Shown: positions 51,590 to 60,604 of the stretch, piece after piece | How the letters are laid out: each line of letters starts with the position of its first letter | Position numbering within the stretch: the first letter of the stretch is position 1 | Source of the DNA: Pseudomonadota bacterium | Lineage (GTDB): Bacteria > Pseudomonadota > Alphaproteobacteria > Caulobacterales > Caulobacteraceae | Direction of reading: 5' to 3' | DNA length: 64,000 nucleotides | Assembly: GCA_018241995.1 (NCBI GenBank) | Contig: JAFECT010000002.1 | Coordinates: 248,001-312,000 of the forward strand | Position numbers and translations under genes: made by a program | Notes under the pieces: generated by a model | What the model was told of the DNA's origin: nothing | Database searches by the model: none | What the model saw: the letters and a program-made list of their open reading frames with translations, nothing else

Positions 51590-52588
51590 ATGAGCGGGTC
51601 CGTCCTGGTAACCGGCGGCGCCGGGTACATCGGATCGCATGCGACCCTGGCTCTGGCCGCGCGCGGTCGCCGCGTCGTGGTGCTCGACGACCTTTCAACC
51701 GGCGTGCGCGAAGCGGTGACGGGCGCCTTCGTCCAGGGCGACGTCGGCGACGCATCCCTGGTGACTGAGGTAATCCGCGCCCATCGCGTCGAGGCGGTTC
51801 TCCACTTCGCCGGCAGCATCGTCGTGCCGGAGTCAGTCATCGACCCGGGCAAGTACTACGAGAACAACACCCTGAAATCCCTGGTCCTGGCGCGCGCCTG
51901 CGTGGCCGCGGGGGTGAAGCGCTTCATCTTCTCGTCATCGGCGGCTGTTTATGGCGAGCCCGAAAGGACGCCGGTGCGCGAGACGGACAAGACCTTGCCG
52001 ATCAATCCGTATGGCTGGTCGAAGTTGATGGTCGAACAGATGCTAGGCGACCTTGGTCGCGCGAGTCCTGATTTTCGAACGATTTCACTACGCTATTTCA
52101 ACGTTGCGGGCGCAGATCCCAAAGGCCGCGCCGGCCAGCGGGGACCCCAATCGACGCACCTTATCCGATGCGCCGTCGAGGCGGCGACGGGGCGACGGCA
52201 AAGGCTGGATATATTCGGCGACGACTACCCGACGCGCGACGGTTCATGTGAGCGCGATTTCATCCACGTCTCCGACCTCGCCGAGGCGCATGCCGATGCG
52301 CTCGACTTCCTTGAGCGAGGCGGGGAGGCCGGTGTTTTCAACTGCGGCTATGGCCGCGGCTATTCGGTCAAGGAGGTGATTGCAGCGCTCGAGAGCATCA
52401 CGGGGGCGCCGCTTCCTGCCGTGGTCGTGGCTCGGCGAGAGGGTGACCCGGCTCGACTCATTTCAGACCCTGCCCGCATCCGCGCTCAACTGGGGTGGAG
52501 TCCTCGTCACGACAGCCTTGATCAAATCTTGAGCTCCGCCTTGGCTTGGGAACGAAGCCTCGCGGCTTCTGCAACGGCGCCAGCGTGA
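51590..52588 (+). CDS. galE: UDP-glucose 4-epimerase
   Basis: 332 residues with GAGGAG shortly before the ATG. NAD-binding motif SVLVTGGAGYIGSH; GalE landmarks are LHFAGSIVVPESV, YYENNTLKSLVLARAC, FSSSAAVYGEP, catalytic Y141 and K145 in NPYGWSK, SLRYFNVAGADPKGRAGQR and RDFIHVSDLAEAH. It converts UDP-glucose and UDP-galactose (or the N-acetyl forms). The coding region has somewhat lower third-position G/C than its neighbours in the middle (about 51990-52220), which may reflect transfer. It is coupled (GTGA) to the sugar transferase downstream. Confidence 0.93.
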   Translation: MSGSVLVTGGAGYIGSHATLALAARGRRVVVLDDLSTGVREAVTGAFVQGDVGDASLVTEVIRAHRVEAVLHFAGSIVVPESVIDPGKYYENNTLKSLVLARACVAAGVKRFIFSSSAAVYGEPERTPVRETDKTLPINPYGWSKLMVEQMLGDLGRASPDFRTISLRYFNVAGADPKGRAGQRGPQSTHLIRCAVEAATGRRQRLDIFGDDYPTRDGSCERDFIHVSDLAEAHADALDFLERGGEAGVFNCGYGRGYSVKEVIAALESITGAPLPAVVVARREGDPARLISDPARIRAQLGWSPRHDSLDQILSSALAWERSLAASATAPA

Positions 52589-53913
52589 GCGGGCCGAGGC
52601 ACGTTACAACGTCGACCCACGACGCCGTCGCAGACAGTGGTCTGGATATGGCGGCCATCCTGGAAATTCGAGCTCAGCGTAACGTGTCCGCGCATCGCGG
52701 CGCGGGCGCGGTGGTCGCCAGTGCTGCCGTGGTTTGCGCGGTGATCCTGCCCGTCCTCTACATGGTCCTGTTCTACGGAACCCTGCGCCACCTGCCGGTC
52801 GACATGACCGCGCATGTGTTCCTGAACGCCCTGTGCAATTTCGTGGTTCTGATCTTTGCATGGAACCTGGTCACACGCGCGCGCAGCCGCGCGCCGTGGC
52901 TGATGGTGATGACCATGATCACCCATGGAAGCCTGCTGTTCGTGCTGGTGCTAGGGCGTCTCTACTATTCGCGGCCGATGCTGTTCACCGCCGCTCTCTT
53001 GTCTTTCCTGGGCGGCATCGCGGTGATGTGGGTGCGCGACCGGTTACGCCATCCGCGCATCGCCGTGATCGCCTTTGAAGGCAGTCAGGAGGCGCTGGGC
53101 TGGGTAGCAGGGCCGTATGATCGGATCACCGACGCGTGCGCGGACCTTCGAGACTATGACATCGTGCTGGTGGACTTCGATGATGAGCGGCACCGCGACT
53201 GGATGGGTGCGGTTTCCAGCGCCATGCTGGCCGGGCAGGACGTGCGCCATCTGGCCGAATACGTCGAAGACCGCCGTGGCCGGGTCTCCATCGAGCATTT
53301 CCAGGTCGATCACGTGATGCGCCCGGGCCAGGCCCTCTACCGTGACGCCAAGCGGGCGCTGGATATCCTGCTGGTCGTGATGATCCTGCCGATCGCTGGA
53401 CCGCTGGTGGCCCTGGGCGCGCTGGGCGTCGCCCTGACCATGGGAACGCCGGTCCTGTTTACCCAGAAGCGGGTCGGCTACGCCGGCAAGGTCTTCACCA
53501 TCTACAAGCTGCGCACCATGACCCGAGCGCCGCGCGAGGCGGACGCCACGGCGGTGGGCGATATGCGGGTCACCGGTTTCGGCCGTTTCCTGCGCCGCTT
53601 CCGCATCGACGAGCTGCCCCAGCTGTGGAACGTGCTGAAGGGCGAGATGAGCCTGATCGGACCGCGTCCGGAACAGCCCGAGCTCGCCCGCGCCTATGTC
53701 TCCCAGATGCCGGCCTTCGCCTTCCGTCACCTGGTGCGCCCGGGCATCACCGGCTGGGCCCAGATCCGCGCCGGCTACGCGGCGAACCTGGCCGAGACGC
53801 GGGAGAAGTTGAGTTTCGACCTCTACTATCTGAAGAATGCGTCGGTGACGCTGGACCTGGAGATCGCCGCGCGTACGGCTTTCACCCTCCTCAGCGGCCG
53901 CGGCGTGCGCTAA
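52585..53913 (+). CDS. polyprenyl glycosylphosphotransferase (priming sugar transferase)
   Basis: 442 residues from a GTG overlapping the galE stop. Four N-terminal membrane helices are followed by a nucleotide-binding-like middle domain ([20 protein letters not shown]). The C-terminal bacterial sugar transferase domain has one more helix ([20 protein letters not shown]), then [40 protein letters not shown] and [10 protein letters not shown], the family motifs with the catalytic Asp-Glu pair. It attaches the first sugar phosphate to undecaprenyl phosphate for an exo- or surface polysaccharide. Confidence 0.93.
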   Translation: MSGPRHVTTSTHDAVADSGLDMAAILEIRAQRNVSAHRGAGAVVASAAVVCAVILPVLYMVLFYGTLRHLPVDMTAHVFLNALCNFVVLIFAWNLVTRARSRAPWLMVMTMITHGSLLFVLVLGRLYYSRPMLFTAALLSFLGGIAVMWVRDRLRHPRIAVIAFEGSQEALGWVAGPYDRITDACADLRDYDIVLVDFDDERHRDWMGAVSSAMLAGQDVRHLAEYVEDRRGRVSIEHFQVDHVMRPGQALYRDAKRALDILLVVMILPIAGPLVALGALGVALTMGTPVLFTQKRVGYAGKVFTIYKLRTMTRAPREADATAVGDMRVTGFGRFLRRFRIDELPQLWNVLKGEMSLIGPRPEQPELARAYVSQMPAFAFRHLVRPGITGWAQIRAGYAANLAETREKLSFDLYYLKNASVTLDLEIAARTAFTLLSGRGVR

Positions 53914-53960
53914 GGGGGCGGGCGAGGCGTAGAGGCTCGCGGGCGGACACAGGGATCAAG

Positions 53961-55244
53961 GTGCTCAATCCTTTCAGCAATCAGCCGGTCCGGATCGCGG
54001 TCCTGGGCCTGGGCTATGTCGGCCTGCCGCTGGCGGTGGCCTTCGCCGAGCACTACGACGCCCTGGGCTTCGACATCAGCAAGACCCGCATCGAGGAGCT
54101 CAAGGCCGGCCACGACCGTACCCAGGAGGTCGATACGGACGAACTGAAGGGCTCGCGCCTGGCCTTCTCCTGCAACGAGGCGGACCTGAAGGGCTGCAAC
54201 GTCTTCGTGGTGACCGTCCCGACCCCTATCGACGACCACAAGCGCCCGGATCTCGGCGCTCTGCTGTCGGCCACCCGCACGGTGGCGCGCAACATCTCCA
54301 GGGGCGCGGTGGTGGTCTATGAATCCACCGTCTATCCGGGCGCCACGGAAGAAGATTGCATCCCGGTGATCGAGCAGATCTCGGGCCTGAAGTTCAACGT
54401 CGACTTCTTCGCCGGCTACAGCCCCGAGCGCGCCAACCCCGGCGACCGCGAGCACCGTCTGTCGACCATCACCAAGGTGACCGCGGGCTCGACGCCCGCG
54501 GCGGCGGATTTCGTCGACGCCCTTTATGGCTCCATCGTGCCGGCCGGTACGCACAAGGCCTCCTCGATCCGGGTGGCCGAGGCCGCCAAGGTGATCGAAA
54601 ACACGCAGCGCGACCTGAACATCGCGCTCGTCAACGAGCTGGCGGTGATCTTCAACAAGCTGGGACTGGATACGCTCGAGGTGCTGGAGGCGGCGGGCAC
54701 CAAGTGGAACTTCCTGCCGTTCCGCCCGGGCCTGGTCGGGGGGCACTGCATCGGCGTCGACCCCTACTATCTGACCTACAAGGCCGAGTCGGTCGGCTAC
54801 CTGCCCCAGGTGATCCTGTCGGGCCGGCGCATCAACGACAGCATGGGCGCCTATGTGGCGGACCAGCTGGTGCGCGCCATGATCAAGAAGCGCATCCATG
54901 TCGAGGGCGCGCGCATCCTGGTGCTGGGCCTCACCTTCAAGGAGAACTGCCCCGACCTGCGTAACACCCGCGTGGTGGACATCGTCAAGGAACTTCAGGA
55001 CTTCGGCGCCCAGGTCGATGTGCATGACCCTTGGGTCGACGCGGATGAAGCCGAGCACGAATACGGCTTCCGGCCGATCGAGGCGCCTGAGGCCGGCGCC
55101 TATGACGGCATTGTGCTGGCGGTGGGCCACAGCCTGTTCCGCGAGATGGGGCCCGAGCGCATCGCCGCCTTCGGCAAGCCTTCCCATGTCGTGCACGACG
55201 TGAAGGCCGCCCTGCCGAAAGACCCCGCCATCCTGAGGCTTTGA
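53961..55244 (+). CDS. tviB: UDP-N-acetylhexosamine 6-dehydrogenase (TviB/WbpO-like)
   Basis: 427 residues from a GTG with AGGGAT upstream. N-terminal NAD domain [20 protein letters not shown], then [20 protein letters not shown], the HDRTxE pattern typical of the TviB/WbpA/WbpO branch. The catalytic Cys lies in [20 protein letters not shown]; the C-terminal domain begins [20 protein letters not shown]. It oxidises UDP-GlcNAc or UDP-GalNAc at C6 to the uronic acid. With galE and the priming transferase upstream it implies an acidic, amino-sugar-containing polysaccharide. Confidence 0.92.
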   Translation: MLNPFSNQPVRIAVLGLGYVGLPLAVAFAEHYDALGFDISKTRIEELKAGHDRTQEVDTDELKGSRLAFSCNEADLKGCNVFVVTVPTPIDDHKRPDLGALLSATRTVARNISRGAVVVYESTVYPGATEEDCIPVIEQISGLKFNVDFFAGYSPERANPGDREHRLSTITKVTAGSTPAAADFVDALYGSIVPAGTHKASSIRVAEAAKVIENTQRDLNIALVNELAVIFNKLGLDTLEVLEAAGTKWNFLPFRPGLVGGHCIGVDPYYLTYKAESVGYLPQVILSGRRINDSMGAYVADQLVRAMIKKRIHVEGARILVLGLTFKENCPDLRNTRVVDIVKELQDFGAQVDVHDPWVDADEAEHEYGFRPIEAPEAGAYDGIVLAVGHSLFREMGPERIAAFGKPSHVVHDVKAALPKDPAILRL

Positions 55245-55247
55245 GCC

Positions 55248-56114
55248 TTAGTGGCGCGCCTCGATCGCATTGTGGTCGATGACCGGGGCGCGGATATGGG
55301 CGGTCGTGGCGTAGAGGAGGCGTTCGGCCTTGCCGCGGTTGCCGCGAATGATCAGGCCCTCGGTCTCCACCCCGTTGAACTTCGAGGCGGTGATGAAAGG
55401 CGTGGGCGTGTCCACGCGGTTGTTCAGGATGCGGACCTGGGTGACGTAATCGAAGCCGTTGGGATTGGGCTCCATGGCGATGGTCGAGACGAACCTGGCC
55501 GTCTTCAGCATGGTGTTGTCGCGGATCTCGACATCCTTGCCGCAGACCACGGCCACACAGCAGCGCCGTGGGTTCAGAAGCTGGTTCGACACCACCCGGA
55601 TGCGGCTGCACCCCTCACCCTTGCCGGGGCTGCCGATATAGACGCAGTCGCCGTAGGGAGAGCGCAGGACGTTGCGCGTGATGGTCACGTCGCTGGCGCC
55701 CTCCAGGTAGACGCACATGCTCCACTGGCCGCCGGTCATCTGGCCGCGATAGAGGCCGTCCAGGATCAGGCCGGTGATTGTGATCGGCCGGCGGTTACGG
55801 CGAATGCGGAATATGGAGCGCCCTTCGGTCCCGTCCTGGGCGCAGCGGATGGTCGCGCCGTTGCTGCTGACGTCGGCGCTGACCGGGATCTCGGCGGAGA
55901 CGCGGTAGAAGGCGCCGGTCTTCGGATAGAACACCGGCCGGTCCTGCGCGTGCGCCTTGCGCAAAGCTTCGGTGTCGTCAGCGACGCCGTCCCCCCTTGC
56001 GCCGAAGGCGCGCACGTCCACCGCCGTGGCCGCGGCCACAGGGCTGGCGACCGAAACGGCGGCAGTGATGGCGGCGCGACGGGTGAGCAAGGGATGGGCC
56101 TCCGGCGCCGGCAC
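55248..56114 (-). CDS. secreted right-handed beta-helix protein (pectate-lyase/GH28-like fold)
   Basis: 288 residues. A twin-arginine-type signal (LLTRRAAITAAVSVASPVAA) suggests Tat export. VDVRAFGARGDGVADDTEAL is the typical start of pectate-lyase-superfamily beta-helix proteins. Subsequent rungs show the repeated I/V-x-x-N pattern (VTITRNVLRSPYGDCVYIGS, VRILNNRVDTPTPFI, GLIIRGNRGKAERLL). Such proteins bind or cleave polysaccharides; the catalytic residues cannot be assigned. It lies among polysaccharide genes but on the opposite strand, so it may modify or depolymerise the product. Confidence 0.85.
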   Translation of the reverse strand: MPAPEAHPLLTRRAAITAAVSVASPVAAATAVDVRAFGARGDGVADDTEALRKAHAQDRPVFYPKTGAFYRVSAEIPVSADVSSNGATIRCAQDGTEGRSIFRIRRNRRPITITGLILDGLYRGQMTGGQWSMCVYLEGASDVTITRNVLRSPYGDCVYIGSPGKGEGCSRIRVVSNQLLNPRRCCVAVVCGKDVEIRDNTMLKTARFVSTIAMEPNPNGFDYVTQVRILNNRVDTPTPFITASKFNGVETEGLIIRGNRGKAERLLYATTAHIRAPVIDHNAIEARH

Positions 56115-56152
56115 CCTAGCGCAAGTTCCGTGGTTGGGAAGCAGGCCCGCTG

Positions 56153-57274
56153 ATGCGCATCCTGCATGTCATCACCACCCTGGACCGAGGCGGCGCCGAG
56201 GCGCACCTGGTCGACCTGATCAAGCGCCAACTCAAGGCAGGCCACGCGGTCGCCTGCGGCTATCTGAAGGGGCCGGGGTACTGGGCGCCGACCCTGATCG
56301 AGGCGGGAGCTGAGGTTCAGGCCCTGCGTCTTTCGGCCTATGGCGACCCCGGTCCGGTGTGGCGACTGCGCCGTCTCGCTCGCAGCTTTGGCGCCGAGGT
56401 GGCGCACCTGCACCTGCAGCCGAGCGAGCTCTACGGCGCCGCGGCTTTCGGCGGCGGCGCCCTGCCGATCGTCTCATCCCGGCACAATCTCGGCCGCTTC
56501 TACAAGGGTCCCGCGTCGGCGGCGCTTGAGCGCTGGGCGGTGGCCCGGTCTTCGCGCGTGATCGCGATCTCGCACGCGGCGGCGGCGCGGGTGCGCGAGG
56601 TGAGCCCGGCACGCCCCGATAAGCGTCTCGGCGTCATCCCCTACGGCGTGGACCTGGCCCCGCATGACCGCGATGCGGGATCGGCGCGCGCGCGTCTACG
56701 GGCGGAGTGGGGCCTGCCGCCCGACGCCTTCGTCTTCGGCACGGTGTCGCGTCTGATCGAGAGCAAGCGGGTTGATGTGCTGATCGACGCCCTGGCCCTG
56801 TTGCGCGCCGAACGGCTGAGCTGCGATGCGCGCCTTGTCGTGGTCGGCGATGGCTCCGAACGAGCCGGGCTGGAGGCGCGGGCGAAGCACAAGGGCGTCG
56901 CCGACGCTGTCGTCTTCGCCGGCCTGCGCAACGATGTGCCCGATTGCCTGACTGCCTTAGACGCCTTCGTCTTCGCCAGCGTCACCGAGGGCTTCGGCCT
57001 AGTGCTGCTCGAGGCCATGGCCGCGCGCCTGCCGGTGATTGCTACCGGCATCCCGCCGATGACCGATATCGTGCGCGAGGGGGAGACAGGCCTCACGACG
57101 CTGGTCGCTGATGCCGCCTCGAACGCCCAGGCGATGGGCCGCCTGCTGGACGATCCTGGCCTGCGCACGCGCCTCGCCGCCGCCGGACGCGCCTGCGCCG
57201 AGACCCACAGCCTGGACGTCATGGCCGCCCGCATCGAGGCGGTCTATCGCGAGGCGATGACTGAACGACGCTAG
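56153..57274 (+). CDS. family 4 glycosyltransferase
   Basis: 373 residues, GT-B fold. The N-terminal acceptor domain begins MRILHVITTLDRGGAEAHLV; the C-terminal donor domain has FGTVSRLIESKRVDVLIDAL, VVVGDGSERAGLEARAKHKG, and the E-x7-E motif in SVTEGFGLVLLEAMAARLPV. It adds a sugar from a nucleotide donor to a lipid-linked or other acceptor at the cytoplasmic face. It is divergent from the beta-helix protein and converges with the Rieske gene, overlapping it by 4 bases. It is likely part of the same polysaccharide pathway. Confidence 0.92.
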   Translation: MRILHVITTLDRGGAEAHLVDLIKRQLKAGHAVACGYLKGPGYWAPTLIEAGAEVQALRLSAYGDPGPVWRLRRLARSFGAEVAHLHLQPSELYGAAAFGGGALPIVSSRHNLGRFYKGPASAALERWAVARSSRVIAISHAAAARVREVSPARPDKRLGVIPYGVDLAPHDRDAGSARARLRAEWGLPPDAFVFGTVSRLIESKRVDVLIDALALLRAERLSCDARLVVVGDGSERAGLEARAKHKGVADAVVFAGLRNDVPDCLTALDAFVFASVTEGFGLVLLEAMAARLPVIATGIPPMTDIVREGETGLTTLVADAASNAQAMGRLLDDPGLRTRLAAAGRACAETHSLDVMAARIEAVYREAMTERR

Positions 57275-58287
57275 AGCCAGATTTCATGCGGGCCGTCCGT
57301 TGCCGGCTCCAGCGCGCCGCCCGCGTAGAGGCGGGCCAGGGGCGCGGCGACACGGTCGGTCGGCCCGGCCTTGAACCTCGGCCCTCCGAAGGCGCCGATG
57401 GTCTGGTTCTGCAGCGCCAGCGCCCGGCGGTCCTGCGCCGCCACCGGCCCCACGAAGCTCATGATCAGGGCCTGCTTCAGCCAAGCGGGGGCAAGGCGTT
57501 TCGGCGTGGTCCAGCAGCCGAAGGGGCGGTAGCGGTGCTCGCTCTCGGGCACGAAGAAGGTTGTGGCGCAGAGCGTCAGGCCGCGGCGGCTCTCCCACCG
57601 CCCCTGGAACACGACCGGCGCCAGATAGCGGCCGACGCTGCGGTTGCGTGGCCCTTCCAACAGGCGCGACATCCACCCCTGGTCCGGCGCGTCCTGCTCG
57701 TAGACCACCTCGAAGTCGCGCTCGCGCGTCACCAGGGTCTGGCGCACGGCCTGGCGTTTCCGACTGACGCGGATCAGGCCGTCGTGGATGAAATTGGTGT
57801 GGAACGGATCGAGGATGTTCTCCAGGGCGTCGATGGCGCGGCCCTGCCAGGGCTCCTGGGTCCACCAGAAGTGATGATGGTCCGGATCGCCGATCAGCGG
57901 CGGCGCCTCGAAGGGAGCCGCGCCCTCGCCGTCCTCAAGCCGCACGAAGATCGCGCCATGGCGTTCGACGATCGCGACCGGGTTGGCGCCCAGCCGCGCC
58001 AGCGTTGCGCCCGGCGCGCATCCGGGAATTTCCATACAGGCGCCGGAGCCGTCGAAGCGCCAACCGTGATAGGGGCATTGCAGCGCGCCATCGCGCACAC
58101 GGCCATCCGACAGCGGGTAGTTGCGATGGGGACAGCGGTCCTCCAGTGCGCTGGCCCTTCCCGCCCCGTCGCGGAACAGCACGATCGGAACGCCGCCAAC
58201 GATGCGCGCCAGCGGGCGCCGCTTCAGCTGGGCGGACAGGGCCGCAGGAACCCAGGTCTTGCCGAGGCCGGCGGGAAGGGCGCTCAT
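57271..58287 (-). CDS. Rieske non-heme iron oxygenase
   Basis: 338 residues. Rieske cluster ligands are C52/H54 in DRCPHRNYPLSDG and C71/H74 in QCPYHGWRFDG. The mono-iron centre is formed in ALENILDPFHTNFIHDG by the Asp and two His, as in VanA/KshA/PobA-type oxygenases. A reductase partner is not encoded in this window. It hydroxylates or demethylates an organic substrate. It is the most distal gene of the minus-strand biosynthetic operon and overlaps the preceding gene by ATGA, so it is a likely late tailoring enzyme for its product. Confidence 0.92.
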   Translation of the reverse strand: MSALPAGLGKTWVPAALSAQLKRRPLARIVGGVPIVLFRDGAGRASALEDRCPHRNYPLSDGRVRDGALQCPYHGWRFDGSGACMEIPGCAPGATLARLGANPVAIVERHGAIFVRLEDGEGAAPFEAPPLIGDPDHHHFWWTQEPWQGRAIDALENILDPFHTNFIHDGLIRVSRKRQAVRQTLVTRERDFEVVYEQDAPDQGWMSRLLEGPRNRSVGRYLAPVVFQGRWESRRGLTLCATTFFVPESEHRYRPFGCWTTPKRLAPAWLKQALIMSFVGPVAAQDRRALALQNQTIGAFGGPRFKAGPTDRVAAPLARLYAGGALEPATDGPHEIWL

Positions 58288-59426
58288 CGCGTCGCGATCC
58301 TTTCAAGACTGGGTGTCAGCAGGACCAAGGCCCAGGCGAGCGCCGCGTAGCCCGCACGACGCCAAGGCGGCAGGTGGCGGTCGAACACCGCCATGTATTC
58401 GATCTCCGGCGTCGCGCCGCGGTTGCGCTTGAAGACGCCGGCACCGCCCGAATAGTTGACTTTCAGGCCTTCGGCCGCCGCCCTCGCAACCGAGAGGCTC
58501 ATGGCGATACGGTAGAGCCCGAGCTCGCGCGGCCGACCCTGGTCATGGCCGAGCATGGGGCCGGTCAGCGCGCGGTCGCAGACATGCTCCGCCGCGAACG
58601 CCTCGATGCGCCCGTCGGCGCCACGCACCAGGCTCAGGCTGAGCACGCCGCTCTCGACGGCCATGCGCAGCCAATCGAGACCGTACGCCGGATTGGCCGC
58701 CGAGTATTTGTCCAGATAGACCTCGCCGTAGAGCGCCAGAACCCGGTGCAGGGTGTCGTCGCAGGGCCGAGTCTCGCTCTTCACGGTTAGGCCCGCGACC
58801 TGCGCGAGCCGTAGGTCGGCCCGCACGTCGGTTCGAGGCGCCCACTGCGTGGATGGGTTCTCGATGCGCCAGACGATGCGGCTCGGCAGCAGACGCGCGC
58901 CCAACCGGGTCAAGCTGTCGATCAGGCGGGCGTTGTCGGCGCGATTCAGCGAGCGCCAGGCGATGGCGCGGTCCGGACAGGCCTGGATCACCGCCTGCAT
59001 CGCCGGTTCGAGACCGTCGCCCTCCCAATCGCCGTAGAGGCTGGTCGAGAACAGGGGGTGATTGATGAAGGCCAGGTCGTCGGCGCGGGTCAGGGCGATC
59101 CAGGTCTCGGCCACGCGGGACGCAAGCGCGAACAACACATTGCCCAGGCTTGCCGGTTCGCGGGCGATCTCGTCGCGCGCGGCCTTGCCGTACGCGGCGC
59201 CGAGCGAGGTCAGCCAGCAGGCCTGGGGTCCCCGCGGCAGGGCGATGGGAAAGGCGCGGTCGGGCAGCTGCAAGGCGGCCATCTCCACCCGCGCATTGGC
59301 CAGGGCCTGGTCGGGCGCCAGAGCGGTCAGGCCGCTTACGTAGCGGCCCATGGCCTCGTGGCCGCCGCCCCAGTGCAGCGTGAGATCGTCGGCGTGGGTG
59401 ACCCGCACGGCGGACGGCCCGCTCAT
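58284..59426 (-). CDS. putative acyltransferase-like protein of unknown family
   Basis: 380 residues from the ATG at 59426 overlapping the ATP-grasp stop. No signal peptide. The middle to C-terminal part (ARVEMAALQLPDRAFPIALP, HRVLALYGEVYLDKYSAANP, LSLSLVRGADGRIEAFAAEH, KVNYSGGAGVFKRNRGATPE) resembles FemAB/GNAT-type acyltransferases, but I cannot point to a diagnostic acetyl-CoA motif. The end has a hydrophobic segment (YAALAWALVLLTPSL), which could attach it to the membrane. Position in the operon between an ATP-grasp ligase and a Rieske oxygenase favours a transferase or tailoring role. Confidence 0.7.
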   Translation of the reverse strand: MSGPSAVRVTHADDLTLHWGGGHEAMGRYVSGLTALAPDQALANARVEMAALQLPDRAFPIALPRGPQACWLTSLGAAYGKAARDEIAREPASLGNVLFALASRVAETWIALTRADDLAFINHPLFSTSLYGDWEGDGLEPAMQAVIQACPDRAIAWRSLNRADNARLIDSLTRLGARLLPSRIVWRIENPSTQWAPRTDVRADLRLAQVAGLTVKSETRPCDDTLHRVLALYGEVYLDKYSAANPAYGLDWLRMAVESGVLSLSLVRGADGRIEAFAAEHVCDRALTGPMLGHDQGRPRELGLYRIAMSLSVARAAAEGLKVNYSGGAGVFKRNRGATPEIEYMAVFDRHLPPWRRAGYAALAWALVLLTPSLERIATR

Positions 59427-60604
59427 GGCGCAGCGCCTGGAAGCGCATGACCGTCCCAGGCGATACCGTCGGTCATGGCCTGGGTCAGGCTGCGACCGGA
59501 GACCAGGGCGCGGGCGCCGAACGTCAGGCTGTCCAGCACCGCGCCCAGACGAGGTCTGCGGTCGCCGGGCGCGCCCACCACTTCGACGCCTTCGCGCCGG
59601 ACCGCGCGCCAGGCGGCCATGCGCCCCTTGGCCAGGGCGTCGGGCAGGGCGATCAGCCACAGGGCGGGACCGAGGTAGCGTACGCGGGAGTCGGGCGGCG
59701 TCAGCATGGCACCCGCAGTGACCATGGCGCGGGCGAGGCCGGCGCGCCGGTCGAACAGGTGCGCGCCGCTGGTCGCGCGTGGATTGCACTCGATCAGCCA
59801 GGGAACGCCCGCGTCATCGACGATGGCGTCGCAGGCGAACTGGCCGTTGCGCACCAGGGCGCGCGCGAGGGTATCGGCGCTCGCGGCGAGAGCGGCCTCG
59901 ACCGTCGGCTCCACGGGCTCGAACACGTAGCTGGCGCCGCCACGGTCGCGCCAGTCCGAGGCATAGGCGCAGAATGCGGTCAGCCGGCCCTCACGGCAGA
60001 CGGCGTAAAAGGATGCCTCTCGCCCACGGAGCCGCTGCTGAGCAATCCAGGGCGACGCATCGCCAATCGTCACCTGGCGCCGCGCAGTCTCCGGTTCGGG
60101 GCCGACCAGCACCGCGTCGCCGAAGCGGGAGAACTCACGCTTGAACACGCGATCCTGCGCGTGTGGAAGCTGGGCTTCCAGGTCGTTCGGCGTGTCGATG
60201 GGCCAAGTGGCCGGCGCGCGCAGGCCGAGGGTCTGGCAGGCCTCCACGAAGCGGCGCTTGGAATGCAAAATCGCAAGCGTGTCGAACTCCGGTGCGAACA
60301 GGCGCCGGCGCAGGTCCGGCCAGGTCCGGGCCAGGGCGGCGAGATGGAAGACCTCCTCGCAGGCAGGAACGATCAGGCTCGGCTGAATGCCTGCGATCAG
60401 GCGCTCGAGGTCACGCTTGAACTGCACGGGATCGGCCGCCGGCGGCGCATAGGCGTGCACGGCATGCGGTGTCCGCGAGGCGTGGGCCATCAGGCAGGGC
60501 GTGCTGTCCGCCAGATGTGTTTCCCGCCCCGCGTTGGCAAAGCTGCGCGCGAGGTCCAGGGCGGCGGGGGCGCGAGCGCCGGTGATCAGGACCCGGCCGT
60601 TCAT
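59423..60604 (-). CDS. ATP-grasp ligase of a biosynthetic operon
   Basis: 393 residues from the ATG at 60604, overlapping the adenylating-enzyme stop. The N-terminus is a Rossmann-like domain (RVLITGARAPAALDLARSFA). The ATP-grasp core has HSKRRFVEACQTLGLRAPAT, RVFKREFSRFGDAVLV, and PWLIECNPRATSGAHLFDRR, where ECNPR supplies the metal-binding Glu and Asn. ATP-grasp enzymes join a carboxylate to an amine, thiol or other nucleophile through an acyl phosphate. In this operon it probably condenses an activated acyl intermediate with an amine or amino acid; the substrates are unknown. Confidence 0.85.
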   Translation of the reverse strand: MNGRVLITGARAPAALDLARSFANAGRETHLADSTPCLMAHASRTPHAVHAYAPPAADPVQFKRDLERLIAGIQPSLIVPACEEVFHLAALARTWPDLRRRLFAPEFDTLAILHSKRRFVEACQTLGLRAPATWPIDTPNDLEAQLPHAQDRVFKREFSRFGDAVLVGPEPETARRQVTIGDASPWIAQQRLRGREASFYAVCREGRLTAFCAYASDWRDRGGASYVFEPVEPTVEAALAASADTLARALVRNGQFACDAIVDDAGVPWLIECNPRATSGAHLFDRRAGLARAMVTAGAMLTPPDSRVRYLGPALWLIALPDALAKGRMAAWRAVRREGVEVVGAPGDRRPRLGAVLDSLTFGARALVSGRSLTQAMTDGIAWDGHALPGAAP